From: Linnemannia hyalina
Taxonomy: Eukaryota; Mortierellomycota; Mortierellomycetes; Mortierellales; Mortierellaceae
Direction of reading: 5' to 3'
Assembly: GCA_019671135.1 (NCBI GenBank)
Contig: JAHRHY010000008.1
Location: 744,001 to 808,000 of the forward strand
DNA length: 64,000 nt
Shown here: piece after piece, positions 1-10,296 of the stretch
Layout: each line of letters opens with the position of its first letter
Numbering within the stretch: position 1 is the stretch's first letter
Notes under the pieces: generated by a model
The model's database searches: none
The model's input: only the letters and a program-made list of their open reading frames with translations
What the model was told of the DNA's origin: nothing
Position numbers and translations under genes: made by a program

Positions 1-2896
1 CAGAGATGTCGCCAATCTGCAAGGTGCTGAGCAAGTTATTGGTGATCTGGGTAATGTTGATATTGCCGAGTTTGCTGGTGGCAAGGTCGATGTTGGCCTT
101 GTTTATGATGTCTTTGGAGGGGACTGCGATGTTAATCTGGGATAACAAGTCAAAGTAGTCAGTAGGCGATGCACCAAGACGCAAGTTGTGGACAGTCAAC
201 AACTCGGGGGTAGCGCCGAGCTGACCACCAAGGAGCTCGCCAAGGAAAGTAGCGATCTTGGTCTGAGCATTGGCAGCGTTATTGAAGTTGAGATCGATAC
301 CAGCCTGGAGAGAGTTGGCGCCAGGAATGAGAGCCAAGTTGTTGACACCGACAGTGGCAAAGTCGATGTTGTCAAGACCACCGCTAATTCCAATGTAAGG
401 GACAGAGACAGAGATTGGGATGGGGTTGGAGAAGGTGGCTCTGGCACCGACACGGAGACCAGCGCCGGGGATGGTGGCCAAAGAGAAATCGGCAAGGTTG
501 AGACCGAGCTGGGCAAGGGTGCTGTTGAGGAAATTGGCAGGGAGTGTTGGGAGGGCTGAAGAGAGGCGTAGCAAAGTTGAGAAACAAAATGATCAATGAG
601 TGGTCTGAGTGGGAAAAATGCACGCGCTAAAAAATCAAAAAGTGACGCAAGGAGAAAAGACTTACCAACTCCGCCGATCAATCCATCGAGGGGCAGCTGG
701 ACAGAAATGCCAGAGAGAGCGTTGATCAGGTCGGTGGGGCTGTTACCAATGACAATACCAGAGATACCAATGCTGCTGGTGACAGCCTGCTTGGCAATAA
801 TGGCGTTGACAAGGGTAGCGACCTTGGTGCTGATAGTGGGACCAGTGCCGACATTGAGAGTAATACCAGCATCCATCTGAACACGGCCACCAGCATAGTT
901 GAGACCTGTGTTCATTTCCAGTCCTGCCAACTGGGCGCCATCCAACTGAACCTGGATGCCAAAGTAACCAATGTTGGCAACAACAGGGAGTCCCAAGAAA
1001 ACCTCGAGGTTGACGGCAGCAGTGACAAGGTTGTTGGGGAGGACAGCGATACTGGCGCCATGGATAGTCAACTCGGCCAACGTTCCGACCTTGACGCTCA
1101 CGGCGTTCTGGGCAGCAGTGACATTGGTCTGAGCAATGATGGTCTGGAGCAGATTACCGGTGTTGAGTGAGCCGGTGATAACGCTGGAGACAGGAACTGC
1201 AATATTCAGTCCGTTCAAGGTGTTGATAGCATCCGTGGGGGAGACACCGATAGCCAAGTTGCCGACACCAGCGGTAATGTTAATGGGAGAACCAGTCGTG
1301 ATTCCGTTAACGAGCTGTGCGACAGAAGCAGGGATCGAGGGAGCAGGCTCTCTGAAGACAAGCCCAATGCCAACCGACACAGAGACCTGACCCTGACCAG
1401 AACCGACCAGGTTGGTGAGGAAGAGCTGACCGAGCAGGTTGCTGTTGAGGTTGATGTCTAAGGCGAGGTAAGGGATACTCAGGTCTAACAAGAAGGGAAA
1501 GGGGATCTGGATCTTGGGCTGGATCAAGAGGGTGTGTCCGGGAGCGGTAGAGATGGCAAGACTCTGGATGTACTGCAACAATGAAGGACCGGTGGCGCCA
1601 CCGAGTTTGCTGATGTCAATGGGGAAGGGAAGATAGGGCTTGACAAGTCCCAAGACCAGCTCCTGGATAGCAACAGTATTAACGCCCATCAAAGGAAGAT
1701 CGATAGTGACTCCGCTGAACAAGGTGTTAAGAAGAGTGCCAGTTGCAGAGCTGTTGTCGCCGTTACCGAAGGACAAGTTACCAATGTTGAGGATCTGGTG
1801 CAGCTCACCTATAATACAAATGAGAAGAAAGGTTAGCAAACCATTCAATAACTTGTTGCCACGTGTCTTAAAGTGCATGAAAGGCATTTACAGGTAACAT
1901 ACCAGCGAGGAAGTCATGGACAAAGGCGGAAAGCTGGACGGAAGCCTTGGGATCGTTGTTGAACTTGAGATCGACCAAAGGTTCGGCGGTCATGAGACCA
2001 GGGGCCAAGTGGATGGCGTGGACACCGACTGTAGCAATGCGGGTGCCGTTGAGACCAAGATCGATCGAGATGTAAGGGATTTCGAGGTCAAGGTTCAAGG
2101 GGTTGTTCCAGGCAAAGCCAACACCGGCAGTCAATTGAGCACCAGAGACAGCCTTAATAACGACCTTGTTCAGAGTAGGCCACGCCAAGGTGATGTTGGG
2201 GTTAATAATCTCACCGAGACCGACAACTGGTGGGGCAGCAGGAGTGGAGACATCAACAGGCTTGATGGGCTCGTTGCTGCCGATGGGCTGAACGGTGAGA
2301 GAGATAGGGGCTGTTCCAAGTTTGTTTCCGCCGATAGACAGGTCAGAAACGGTGATGGTGGGGGCAGGTCCGCTGGGGGTGTTGCCACCAACGAGGGTGG
2401 AGACGAGGTTGTTGATGGAGGCCTGGACGGCAGGGTTGGCACTTCCGTCGGCAACTTGGATCGTAGCAGTGACATCGACAGGGGCAGTGCCACCGGGCAG
2501 GGTCAGGTTGGAAGTGGTGATGTTGGCGATACTGTGTCCGTCCAAGGTGACGGTGAGGCCGACGTTGCCCAAGTTCATGGGCAGGTTACCGAGGGGGTTC
2601 TTGAGGTGAGCGCCGGCATGGACGGTGACTGTGGTAGAGGAGTTGATGAAGACTCCGACGTTGGTGATGTTCACCATGCCTGGGACGAGGTACTGGGCGG
2701 CAGGGTTCTTGGGTTTAGGCACCATGGAGCCGAGTCCACCGAAGATGATGGAGCCGGGGGTGTCAGCAGATCCGAAGGTCACGTTGGCGGTGGCGGCAGG
2801 CATGAAAGAGGTCGCGATGATTGCGACTCCGGCGATGCCTGTCATTGCCAACAACGACCTCAACATGGATCCCTTGGTTTTTGTGGAGGACGACAT
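1..2896 (-). CDS. Secreted repeat protein with LEA2/DUF3712-like modules, 3' end outside window
   Basis: Three exons are visible: 2896-1903, 1808-666 and 555 to the window edge. Both junctions keep the frame, each leaving one base that the next exon completes, and no stop appears in the last exon. The N-terminus (about 37 residues: Lys-rich, then LLAMTGIAGVAIIATSFMPA) looks like a signal peptide. The rest is beta-rich and hydrophobic, with Asn-X-Ser/Thr sites and almost no Cys. A module recurs: NP followed by a PYI/PYL strand, ATVGV, an L-x-PG turn, DLxFNN, then a hydrophobic F-x-x-x-LLxG segment. It is clear near residues 265-331 and again in the last exon. A second motif, SPTD-x(3)-L-x(2)-I followed by a Pro, appears three times. 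This resembles fungal LEA2/DUF3712 extracellular or vacuolar proteins, but that assignment is by pattern only. Function is unknown. Codons are C-rich, suggesting good expression. Confidence 0.8.
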
Positions 2897-5800
2897 GAGA
2901 GGGGGGAGTTGTCGGACGAGAGGTATGAGGGGGTGGAGTGGACTTTCCCTGTGGTATAAGTCTATGTGTGGGTCTTCGGATTCCTATGAGATGTGTACAT
3001 AGAGTAAAGATGGATGTGAGAAGAACGCGTTAGTTAGGGTTGAAGAAAGGGGGCGCTGGCGGGTGGATGTGGAGAAAATATCAGGCACAGAAGGCGATTG
3101 CTTCGCAGTTCGTCGAATTATCATGTGTCCAATAGAACGTCCTTCCTCGGAACAGCATCGTTGTCCGTTCGTCCCTGATAGCACCCTCTTCATAAGCAGC
3201 AAGTTGAGCAGAAGTGACGTGAAGAAGGAAGGAGTAGGGTGGAAAGGGGAAGAAAGAAACAATTGCTTCCTTGCAGCGCGGTCTGAGAAAAGGGTATGCG
3301 TATGCGCGGATAAAGTTGGGCTTTGGGCATGCATCAAGGAATGGAACGTTCATTCTTTGAAAAAATGTTTACAAAAATGGACTAGTGAGGTGGGACAACG
3401 AAAAGGCCTCGCACCGTTCGCGTTGTCGTTGTTGTTACTTCTGCACCTTTGTTATTGCTGGATTGTCGTTTTTTGAGTGAGGGAAGTGAACAGGAATGTG
3501 GTGCTGTACTTAGTGTCCCGTGGTGAGGAAATGGCCAAAGTACATGATGTGTGTGGAGAATGAAAAGAAAGGAAGGTGGAAGAAAGTACGCGCTGCCGCT
3601 TGTGCAAGAGATTTTGTTGTTGAAGGAGAAGAGGACTGATGGTGAGGTTCAGTTGAAGGAATGAGGATCGTTGTGGAGGTATGTGTGGAGGTATGTGTGT
3701 CTCCAGGAAGGAGGGAGGCGGGTCACTTGCCTGCAGGCGCACGCTTGAAGGAATAGTGGTCAAGGGTATAAGGGGTATGGACGCCTGTAAAAGGTGGGAG
3801 GGCGGAATAAGTGGATAGGAGGAGAGGAGGGCGAGAGAAAGAGAGGGAGGGCGGATAGAAGAGAAGTCAAAGAGGAGAGGGGGAAGGGCGGGAGGAAGGG
3901 TGGTGAAAGGACAGAGAAGAAAGAGAAGAAGAGGAGGAAGTGAAAGGAAAAGGAGATCAAGGAGGGATGGTTGAGTGCTCAAATACCATTCGAGTCAGCT
4001 GTGGAGTAAGCTACGAAAGGTACTATACATGCAATTGACATAGTAAAGTAGAGTAAGCAAAAAAAACAAGCTGGAGGCTACATCAAATAGAATGAACTGT
4101 GTTGCTCTCTATACCCATATCCACATCCATATCCAGAGGCAGAGGAAGGATGGAAACGGATGGCGCATGCTTTCCCGTTTGCAACCAGGGGTTAGCTGCC
4201 TGCCCATGTTGGCCTCAAGTTCTGTCACTCGTTCTGTCAATCATTCGACTTCGCTGGTTTTTTTTTACAGTTTGCTGCCTTTGCGCCCTGCCCTCTGCTA
4301 CTCTGCTGCCCGCGAGGGTCTCCGCCTCCGTATAAAATACACTTTAACGCATGCTGATGGCAAATTTACGGTTTGGCCAATAAAGAGTCTGCACAGTCGT
4401 CAGAGTGGAGGGAGGAGGGAAGGAAGAAGGTAGAGACGAAGTGGCCGAGAGCGGAGACAACAATGTTCCTTCTCTTTCTCTCTCTCTCAAGGGGGGGAAA
4501 GGAATACATGGAGCATGGGGCAACAAAGTTCTGGGGTGTTGGACGGGGATGAATGAAAACAGTTTGTCCGTCTCACATCCATATCACAGGAAGGTTTCAA
4601 TACTTTAAAAAGTGTGGCATCTGAACTCTCTCTCCAACATTCTGTACTCATGCACATTGGACCCCGAATACAATCAAACAAACAACAACACACAAACACA
4701 AAGAAAGACAACAAGAGGTGGAAAAAATACAGAGGAAGTGTACACAGCATGCAAATCAACAAATACTGTAGACCGATGGTTCAATCTTCAATATTATTAC
4801 AGCAAGGTGCCAGACTGACCGCATATCGCATGTAGCCCCCATAAATAAATATGTCAGGACTCAGTCACTTACTTCTCCCACTTCGCTATTATTTTCCTCT
4901 CGTACAAATGTGTATTGATCTCCAACCCACGACTCCGTTGTCCTTCCTCGGACAAAGGATTGCAAACAAGCATGTCAGGCCGCATCTCTTGCCGCAACTG
5001 GCCTTCATGATGCGACTCACGGAGGTGATAAAATAAGGATCGGTCAAGAAAAGATGTCTGGATAGTCAATCCTCCAAGCGCACCATTATGCACCACATAT
5101 TGTTTTGTCAACGACTTTTGTATGCTCTACCTGCCCAACTCCCCCTCAGTCTAGACCCGTACAAGATTGTTTTTTTATACAATATTTTTTTGTGTTGCTT
5201 TAAGAGAAAACCATGGGTCGTGCGATTATCGCCGCATCTCCACTGGAGCAGGTTGGACATGAGCGTTCCTCCCCCACAAAAAACCTGCTCGGTTCACAAC
5301 TGGGGGTAATAAGAAAGCGAACAAGATGAGGACGACCGTCCATTCATCTATTTACCCCTGGTAAACCAGTATTCGGATGGCAACAAAAATAAGTAGGCAA
5401 GACAATGCCCCTGGTACCCCTGCATTTCCCTCTTCTCTTTGTAGCCATGGCAAAGTAAAAACAGCCAAAACAGCCAATATGGAGGTGGATTGTTTGTCAT
5501 CCTTGATTTGTCGAAGTTCCTTTTCTGGTCAGTCCGCGGTTGGGGACCAAGCGCTGAGTTGAGAGCGCTGTCTACAAGAATGTTCAAAAGTCCGGTCCAG
5601 ATCTTAGGGATAAGGTACAGTACTGGCTTCTCTTGGCCGTTGTTGTCGTGGATGCTCCTGATAACTGTTCTGTCATGCTATCGAGGAACAATGGCGTTTG
5701 AGTAGGAAAGGGCTCTCAATGCTCTCTCTGTTCCACCACCCTTCCCCCCTGGCGGGCATTCATCCCCGATGGAAGAGTAGACTTTTTTCTCCAAAGAGGC

Positions 5801-6779
5801 GTATGATCTTCATTTGTCTCCTTTTGTACTAGACCGTGGTTACAGAAGATACAAAGGAGGTGGATACATGGAAACAAAATGAGCATATACATGCATGCAG
5901 AACAAAGACACGGCAACACGACAAGCAAACAACAGAAACGATAGTAAAAAGGCGTGGACAGCCATGAGAGAATGGTCATTGTGATGTGTCTGTTGCTACT
6001 GCTTTTGTTGTTGTCTATTCCCCTTGCAGTTTGCACATGCAAATTTTAGTCTTCCCAAGTGCTCGTTGTCTGTTGCCCTTCGCCCGTTGTGGAGAGAGCT
6101 TCCTCCTCTCTCCATCGATCTCGCTCTCCCACAAACACCATTAGAAATGGACGTTGAAGGCGTGCCTGTGTTTTGTTTTTTCTTTGTCCGCCCTCCCCTC
6201 TTCCTTCACTCTTCTCCAAGGCATCTCTCCCTATCTCTCCATTCGCCACCGCCAAAGCCCAAATCAAAGTGACAAACACACACAGCTGAACCAACCTCTT
6301 CTCCCTCGCCCACTATGTTCTTTCTTTCTCCACTTTTGTTGCTCGTGCTGACATACGGTAAAGAAAAGTCGAGTCCACCCATCACCCCCTTCACAGTTTA
6401 CATCCCTGCGCACGCAAGCCTTGTATCTTCATGGTAAAATCGTCACTGTAGGAGGTTCCATGACGAGGTCCAGAACGCGCATTATCCACCAACAAGGATT
6501 TTGAGTTTCTCCTCCTGTACGACAAACAATAGAGTGGCCTGACGTTTTGTCTTGTATATCATTGTCTCCCACCCTTCAACCTCTACACGCCTCTCCTGCG
6601 AGAGTCCTGATACTCTCTCTACCTTATGCTGAGCACACTTTTACCTCAATGGCCTCGGTCAAAGAGCATATCGCGTGAGGTAACAGCTGCGACGGCCTGG
6701 TTTTCCATGGGCTCGTGTCATTTGCTCACAGTCAATCCTAGAAAGAACATCGTGTATGAGTGAGTCCCTTCGCGTTCTT
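2897..6779. other. Gene-poor interval
   Basis: No reading frame here looks like a real protein or joins others through good splice sites. The part next to the secreted-protein gene (2.9-4.0 kb) is purine-rich on the + strand, as expected for a pyrimidine-rich promoter of the minus-strand gene. A short CCATATC/CCACATC tract lies near 4.11-4.14 kb and a CT run near 4.47-4.49 kb. I see no tRNA and no transposon coding remains. Confidence 0.5.
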
Positions 6780-6880
6780 TCGTCAGTGTAATCACACTTT
6801 TATTTAACTACGCTAAACAAGGATGCCAACACTTACTTGGAGTATTTCCAGTAAAGCACCTTCCTCTGTCCTAGAAAGTT
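6780..6880 (-). pseudogene. Decayed duplicate of the 3' end of the adjacent GNAT-like gene
   Basis: The block around 6780-6875 aligns with the 3' end and downstream flank of the neighbouring gene (about 6908-7005). Both start with GTCAG(T/C)G(T/C)AATC, continue through a TTTATT(T/C)AAC segment, and end with CTTACT followed by a shared 17-base string TTCCAGTAAAGCACCTT. Read on the minus strand, the string encodes the tail K-V-L-Y-W-K just before a stop, as in the intact gene. Similarity fades beyond, so this is a fragment with no open frame. The likely history is a tandem partial duplication, or an old full copy mostly lost. Confidence 0.6.
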
Positions 6881-6971
6881 CATAGGGTTAGAGTGCTTTA
6901 CATTTCTGTAGTCAGCGCAATCGCAAGTTTATTCAACAATGGAAAAAGACAAAGTGGTCATAGAGTCTTAC

Positions 6972-7709
6972 TCAGAGCGCCTTCCAGTAAAGCACCTTGT
7001 CGCTCTCGCCACCAACGACCTTGTCGCCACCGACGAATCCATTCTTGGTCAAGAACTTGACCATCCCTGGGAACGCCCTGGGGATCGTATGAACTGTCAG
7101 CACTCCCGATCCTTGTCCGTTGGCCTTCCACTCGAGAACATCCTGCTCGAGCTGCGCAAGACATTGGCTCATGAGGCGGTGGCGTCTCTGTTCCGGATCC
7201 GACCCGCATAACCAGATATGGGTGGCTCCTTTGGCAGCCACTAGAGCCTCTGCCTCCAACGGCAACTTGTGGGTCTCCCCGTTGTTCGTCGAGGGGATCG
7301 TCTTGGCAATTGACGATTTATGGGTCGCAAAGAGGAATGCTGAGAATGCCTCCTTGGCGCCGTCCTGGTCTGCTGGACGAGTAGTGGTAGCGTAGATGAT
7401 TCCTGCCTCGGAGACGGGCTTGGGTGACAGGGTGAGAACGTCGACGTAGTTGTCGCTGTCTGACTGAGGTGTTTCGACGGCGCCTTGATAGAGACGGCGG
7501 TGCCACTCGGACATGTTGCAGGTCTTTGAGATGTCGACTGAGTCACCCATGCCCATCTGTCTAAACTCTGTCATGAAGAGGATGGTCGAGAACATTGTGA
7601 GGTTGGGCAGGTTGATCTCTGCTGGGACAGTGTTTTCGGGCGACGGAGCATTGCTGTTGTCGTTGATGAGGTTGACTGCCTTGTGAGTGAATTGGTAGAG
7701 TCGAACCAT
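6972..7709 (-). CDS. GNAT-like acyltransferase-type protein, 245 aa
   Basis: A single exon of 245 codons begins at an ATG and has no intron. The C-terminal third has the rhythm of a GNAT fold: an Arg-rich helix after DPEQRRHRLMSQ where the acyl-CoA loop would sit, a strand with VLTVHT, then FLTKNGFVGGD, which matches the usual helix plus G-F motif near the end of GNAT domains. The classic Q/R-x-x-G-x-G/A loop is poor, so catalytic activity is uncertain. The N-terminal half is not recognised. There is no signal peptide or membrane segment, so it is probably cytosolic or nuclear. It lies head to head with the divergent cyclin gene, 346 bases between start codons. A degraded copy of its 3' end lies just downstream. 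Confidence 0.65.
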   Translation of the reverse strand: MVRLYQFTHKAVNLINDNSNAPSPENTVPAEINLPNLTMFSTILFMTEFRQMGMGDSVDISKTCNMSEWHRRLYQGAVETPQSDSDNYVDVLTLSPKPVSEAGIIYATTTRPADQDGAKEAFSAFLFATHKSSIAKTIPSTNNGETHKLPLEAEALVAAKGATHIWLCGSDPEQRRHRLMSQCLAQLEQDVLEWKANGQGSGVLTVHTIPRAFPGMVKFLTKNGFVGGDKVVGGESDKVLYWKAL

Positions 7710-8055
7710 GGTGTCTAACGCGTCCTATGTGATGGTTGTTGCTTGTGTTGTTGACCTTTGCAAGTCTTTTTCTATGTCGTTGTTCGTGGAGGGCAGTCAC
7801 TCTTTCGCATGCATTTGGTGGCGCATTAATTATGCTGGAGCGGCTCATTCCTTTTTCCTCCACTTCCCTTCGTTGATTGTCTTCCTCATCGTTTCTCCTC
7901 ATTCCAACACCTTCCAGGGAACAAAAGTGCAGGGGGGTACTTCAAGTCTTTCTTCGCTCCCCTTCGTTCTTCCTCTCTTACAACCTTCTTTCCTCATACT
8001 CCCACGCTCACTCACAAAAGACACTCTCAGAGGCAGGGCGAGTACTTCCTCTATT
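7710..8055. promoter_or_regulatory. Shared divergent promoter (GNAT-like / cyclin-like)
   Basis: This is the 346-base gap between two diverging start codons. It must contain both 5' regions unless an untranslated exon lies elsewhere. The cyclin side is pyrimidine-rich (CTTCC/CTCTT runs from 7850 to 8000), typical of fungal core promoters. No clear TATA box is seen. Confidence 0.45.
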
Positions 8056-10296
8056 ATGCTTCCAACTCAGTCCTCGCTTCGGACTAAACGCAACCTCGGG
8101 AACCGTCCTCAAAACACGTCTGCTCGCCACGTTACCAATCAAGACAACAACAAGGAGAACGTTCCCGATCCACAAACGGAGGTACGTTTCAGTAACATCA
8201 TCGATCTTCGCTGTGTTTGCAGCTTTTATGCTCGCGCTTGTCTTCACCGCACTAACAACTGCATCACACAAACGCAATTATTTGCTGCTGTACAATAGAA
8301 CTCAAGTGTTGTCGTCAAGGCGACTGCCACATCCTCAGCACCTCGGGAACCCTTGAAAACAACCAGTCAGGAAAACAAGCCTCGACTGGCTATCCCACGA
8401 CCACCACCCTCTGTAGTTCCTGATCCGAAAAGACGATACTATCATCAACATGACAGCGAAGTTAAAATCCAAACAACAACAGTGACCACCAACTATGGAG
8501 GAGTCAACCTGCTCAAGCTCCCTAACAGCCGCGTCGCTCTTCCTGGACAACTTTCTCGCCCCTTTCGACCCAGACAGCCACTTGATCAGAGTCACGCCCA
8601 GGTTCGTACGGGGGGCAAACCACAACTGGCCACTAGGCAACCGCTGTCGGAGCTTATCAATACAAGAATGCCTGGAGGTTCGAGCAAGTCGGATCATGCA
8701 GTTACAGCAAGACCAACATCTCTTATTGTCAAGACTCCAATTGTCCGGACTGTCAAAATTGTCGCAGCGGCTGCCACACAAACGACTACAACTACTGCCC
8801 GTTCGCCAACTACAGGTCGATTACAGGAGTCGGTTGACAGGACCACCCGGCGCACGAGCATTTTACAAAAAGAAATCAAGGACGTTTCCTCATATGAACC
8901 GAGGTCAACTCTCCACTCAAGCACTGAGCCAGCTCATCGACACATGGCACCCTTGCCATCGCCCGGCGCACGCCGGACTCGGAAGGCAGCAGCAGTTGTA
9001 CCCAACCAACCCGCCGCGCCTCTCGGACGCCCTGTGGGGCCTATTGCTACTGACGCAGTGAGTCGGACATGCGGTCCACTGCAAACGGATGCACGGCGGG
9101 CAACAACCACAACGGAGGATACGGTAACGCATACCAGACTCGAGCGAGCGGCTGAAGTTGAGGAAGCAGGATCTCCTGACACAAAGCCTGGAAAGCGCAG
9201 GCGAGACATCGACGAGTCTAATGAGTTGCAGAGAATGTTACGGGTCCAAGATATCGAAGACCCCATGTTGGCCGGCGAGTATTCTGAGAGCATCTTTTCC
9301 TACATGCGTGAACTCGAGGTATTTACAAAGTTTGTTTTGTAATGTCGTAATGCTGTTTGAGTACTCCCTTTGTGTGCAAAAAGTAAACCTTCATCCTGTC
9401 ACTCCCTGGGCGCATACACATAGATCATGCTGGCGCCAGCGATCGGATACTTGGAGAGCAGACCGAGGGAAGCTTGGTCAGTTCGACGGATCTGTGTGGA
9501 CATCGCTTGCAGGGTGTGTGACAGTCTCAACACCATTGGCGAAACAGTGTTCTTGGCTGTCAACCTACTGGATCGGTATCTCAGCTGTCGCACCCTGCAG
9601 GACAACCACCACCAGCCACGCATATTGATCGTAACCTGTGTCTTAATAGCGTCAAAGTTCGAGGAGCGCAACTCATTTGCGCGTGTGATCGACTTTCTTC
9701 ACATTATTGAACGATTGGGGTTGCCTCCTCTTGATCCATCCGTCTTTCGAGCAGGCGAACGACATCTCTTGCAGCTATTTGATTACAAACTGGGGTGGCC
9801 TGGCCCACTGTCATTCTTGCGTCGGTGCTCGCGAGCGGACAATTGTGATCAGGCTGCTCGTTTGGTGGCAAAGTACATTCTCGAGGTCATACTGATTGAT
9901 GAGCGATTTGTGCTATACCGGCCATCTCTGCAGGCAGCTGCTGCCCTTTACATCGGACGATCCATGCAAGGACGCGAGGACTTAGTGAGTGTCAACTTGT
10001 TCTTTTTTCTTTGCTAAGGTTCGCGCTATGTTGCTCAATCCTCATCTTGGCTGCTGATATCAAATCTTCTTACTTCTCTCGGACGCGCCATTTTGTAGCC
10101 TGCCATTATGATTGAGTACTCGGGGTACTCATTTGCGGAGATGGAACCGGCTGTGCTGGATATGATCTCGTTCCTAAGTGAGAGCTATGTCACCCGCACG
10201 GCCCCCTTCCACAAATATCAGACTAAACGCCGTTCGTTTGTCTCGCTCTTGGTCGCCCGTTGGATCGAGCGCCGATCTCATATTCAGATCCTCTAA
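8056..10296 (+). CDS. Divergent B-type cyclin, 634 aa
   Basis: Four exons (8056-8181, 8299-9318, 9424-9984, 10099-10296) join with every intron in phase 0. The N-terminus carries a KEN box (NNKENVP, about residue 35), an APC/C degron. A long Ser/Thr/Arg-rich region follows, then the pre-box segment SESIFSYMRELE, typical of mitotic cyclins, then both cyclin-box folds: GETVFLAVNLLDRYLS, LIASKFEE, and a C-terminal box with LYRPSLQAAAALYIG and KYQTKRRSFVSLL. The first helix is aberrant: the usual MRxxLxDWLxEVH is replaced by SVRRICVDIACRVCD. The Lys expected at the start of KLQLVGxTALxIAxKxEE, a CDK-contact residue in cyclin A/B, aligns with Gln. Its intron after the L-E of the pre-box segment matches the canonical cyclin at 17-19 kb, so the two are paralogues. 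An AATAAA lies at 10547. Family is sure; partner and role are not. Confidence 0.9.

Noticed and set aside
1916..2959. 347-codon plus-strand frame over the secreted-protein gene
   Set aside because: Gly/Asp/Val-rich shadow of a C-biased minus-strand gene; no domain.
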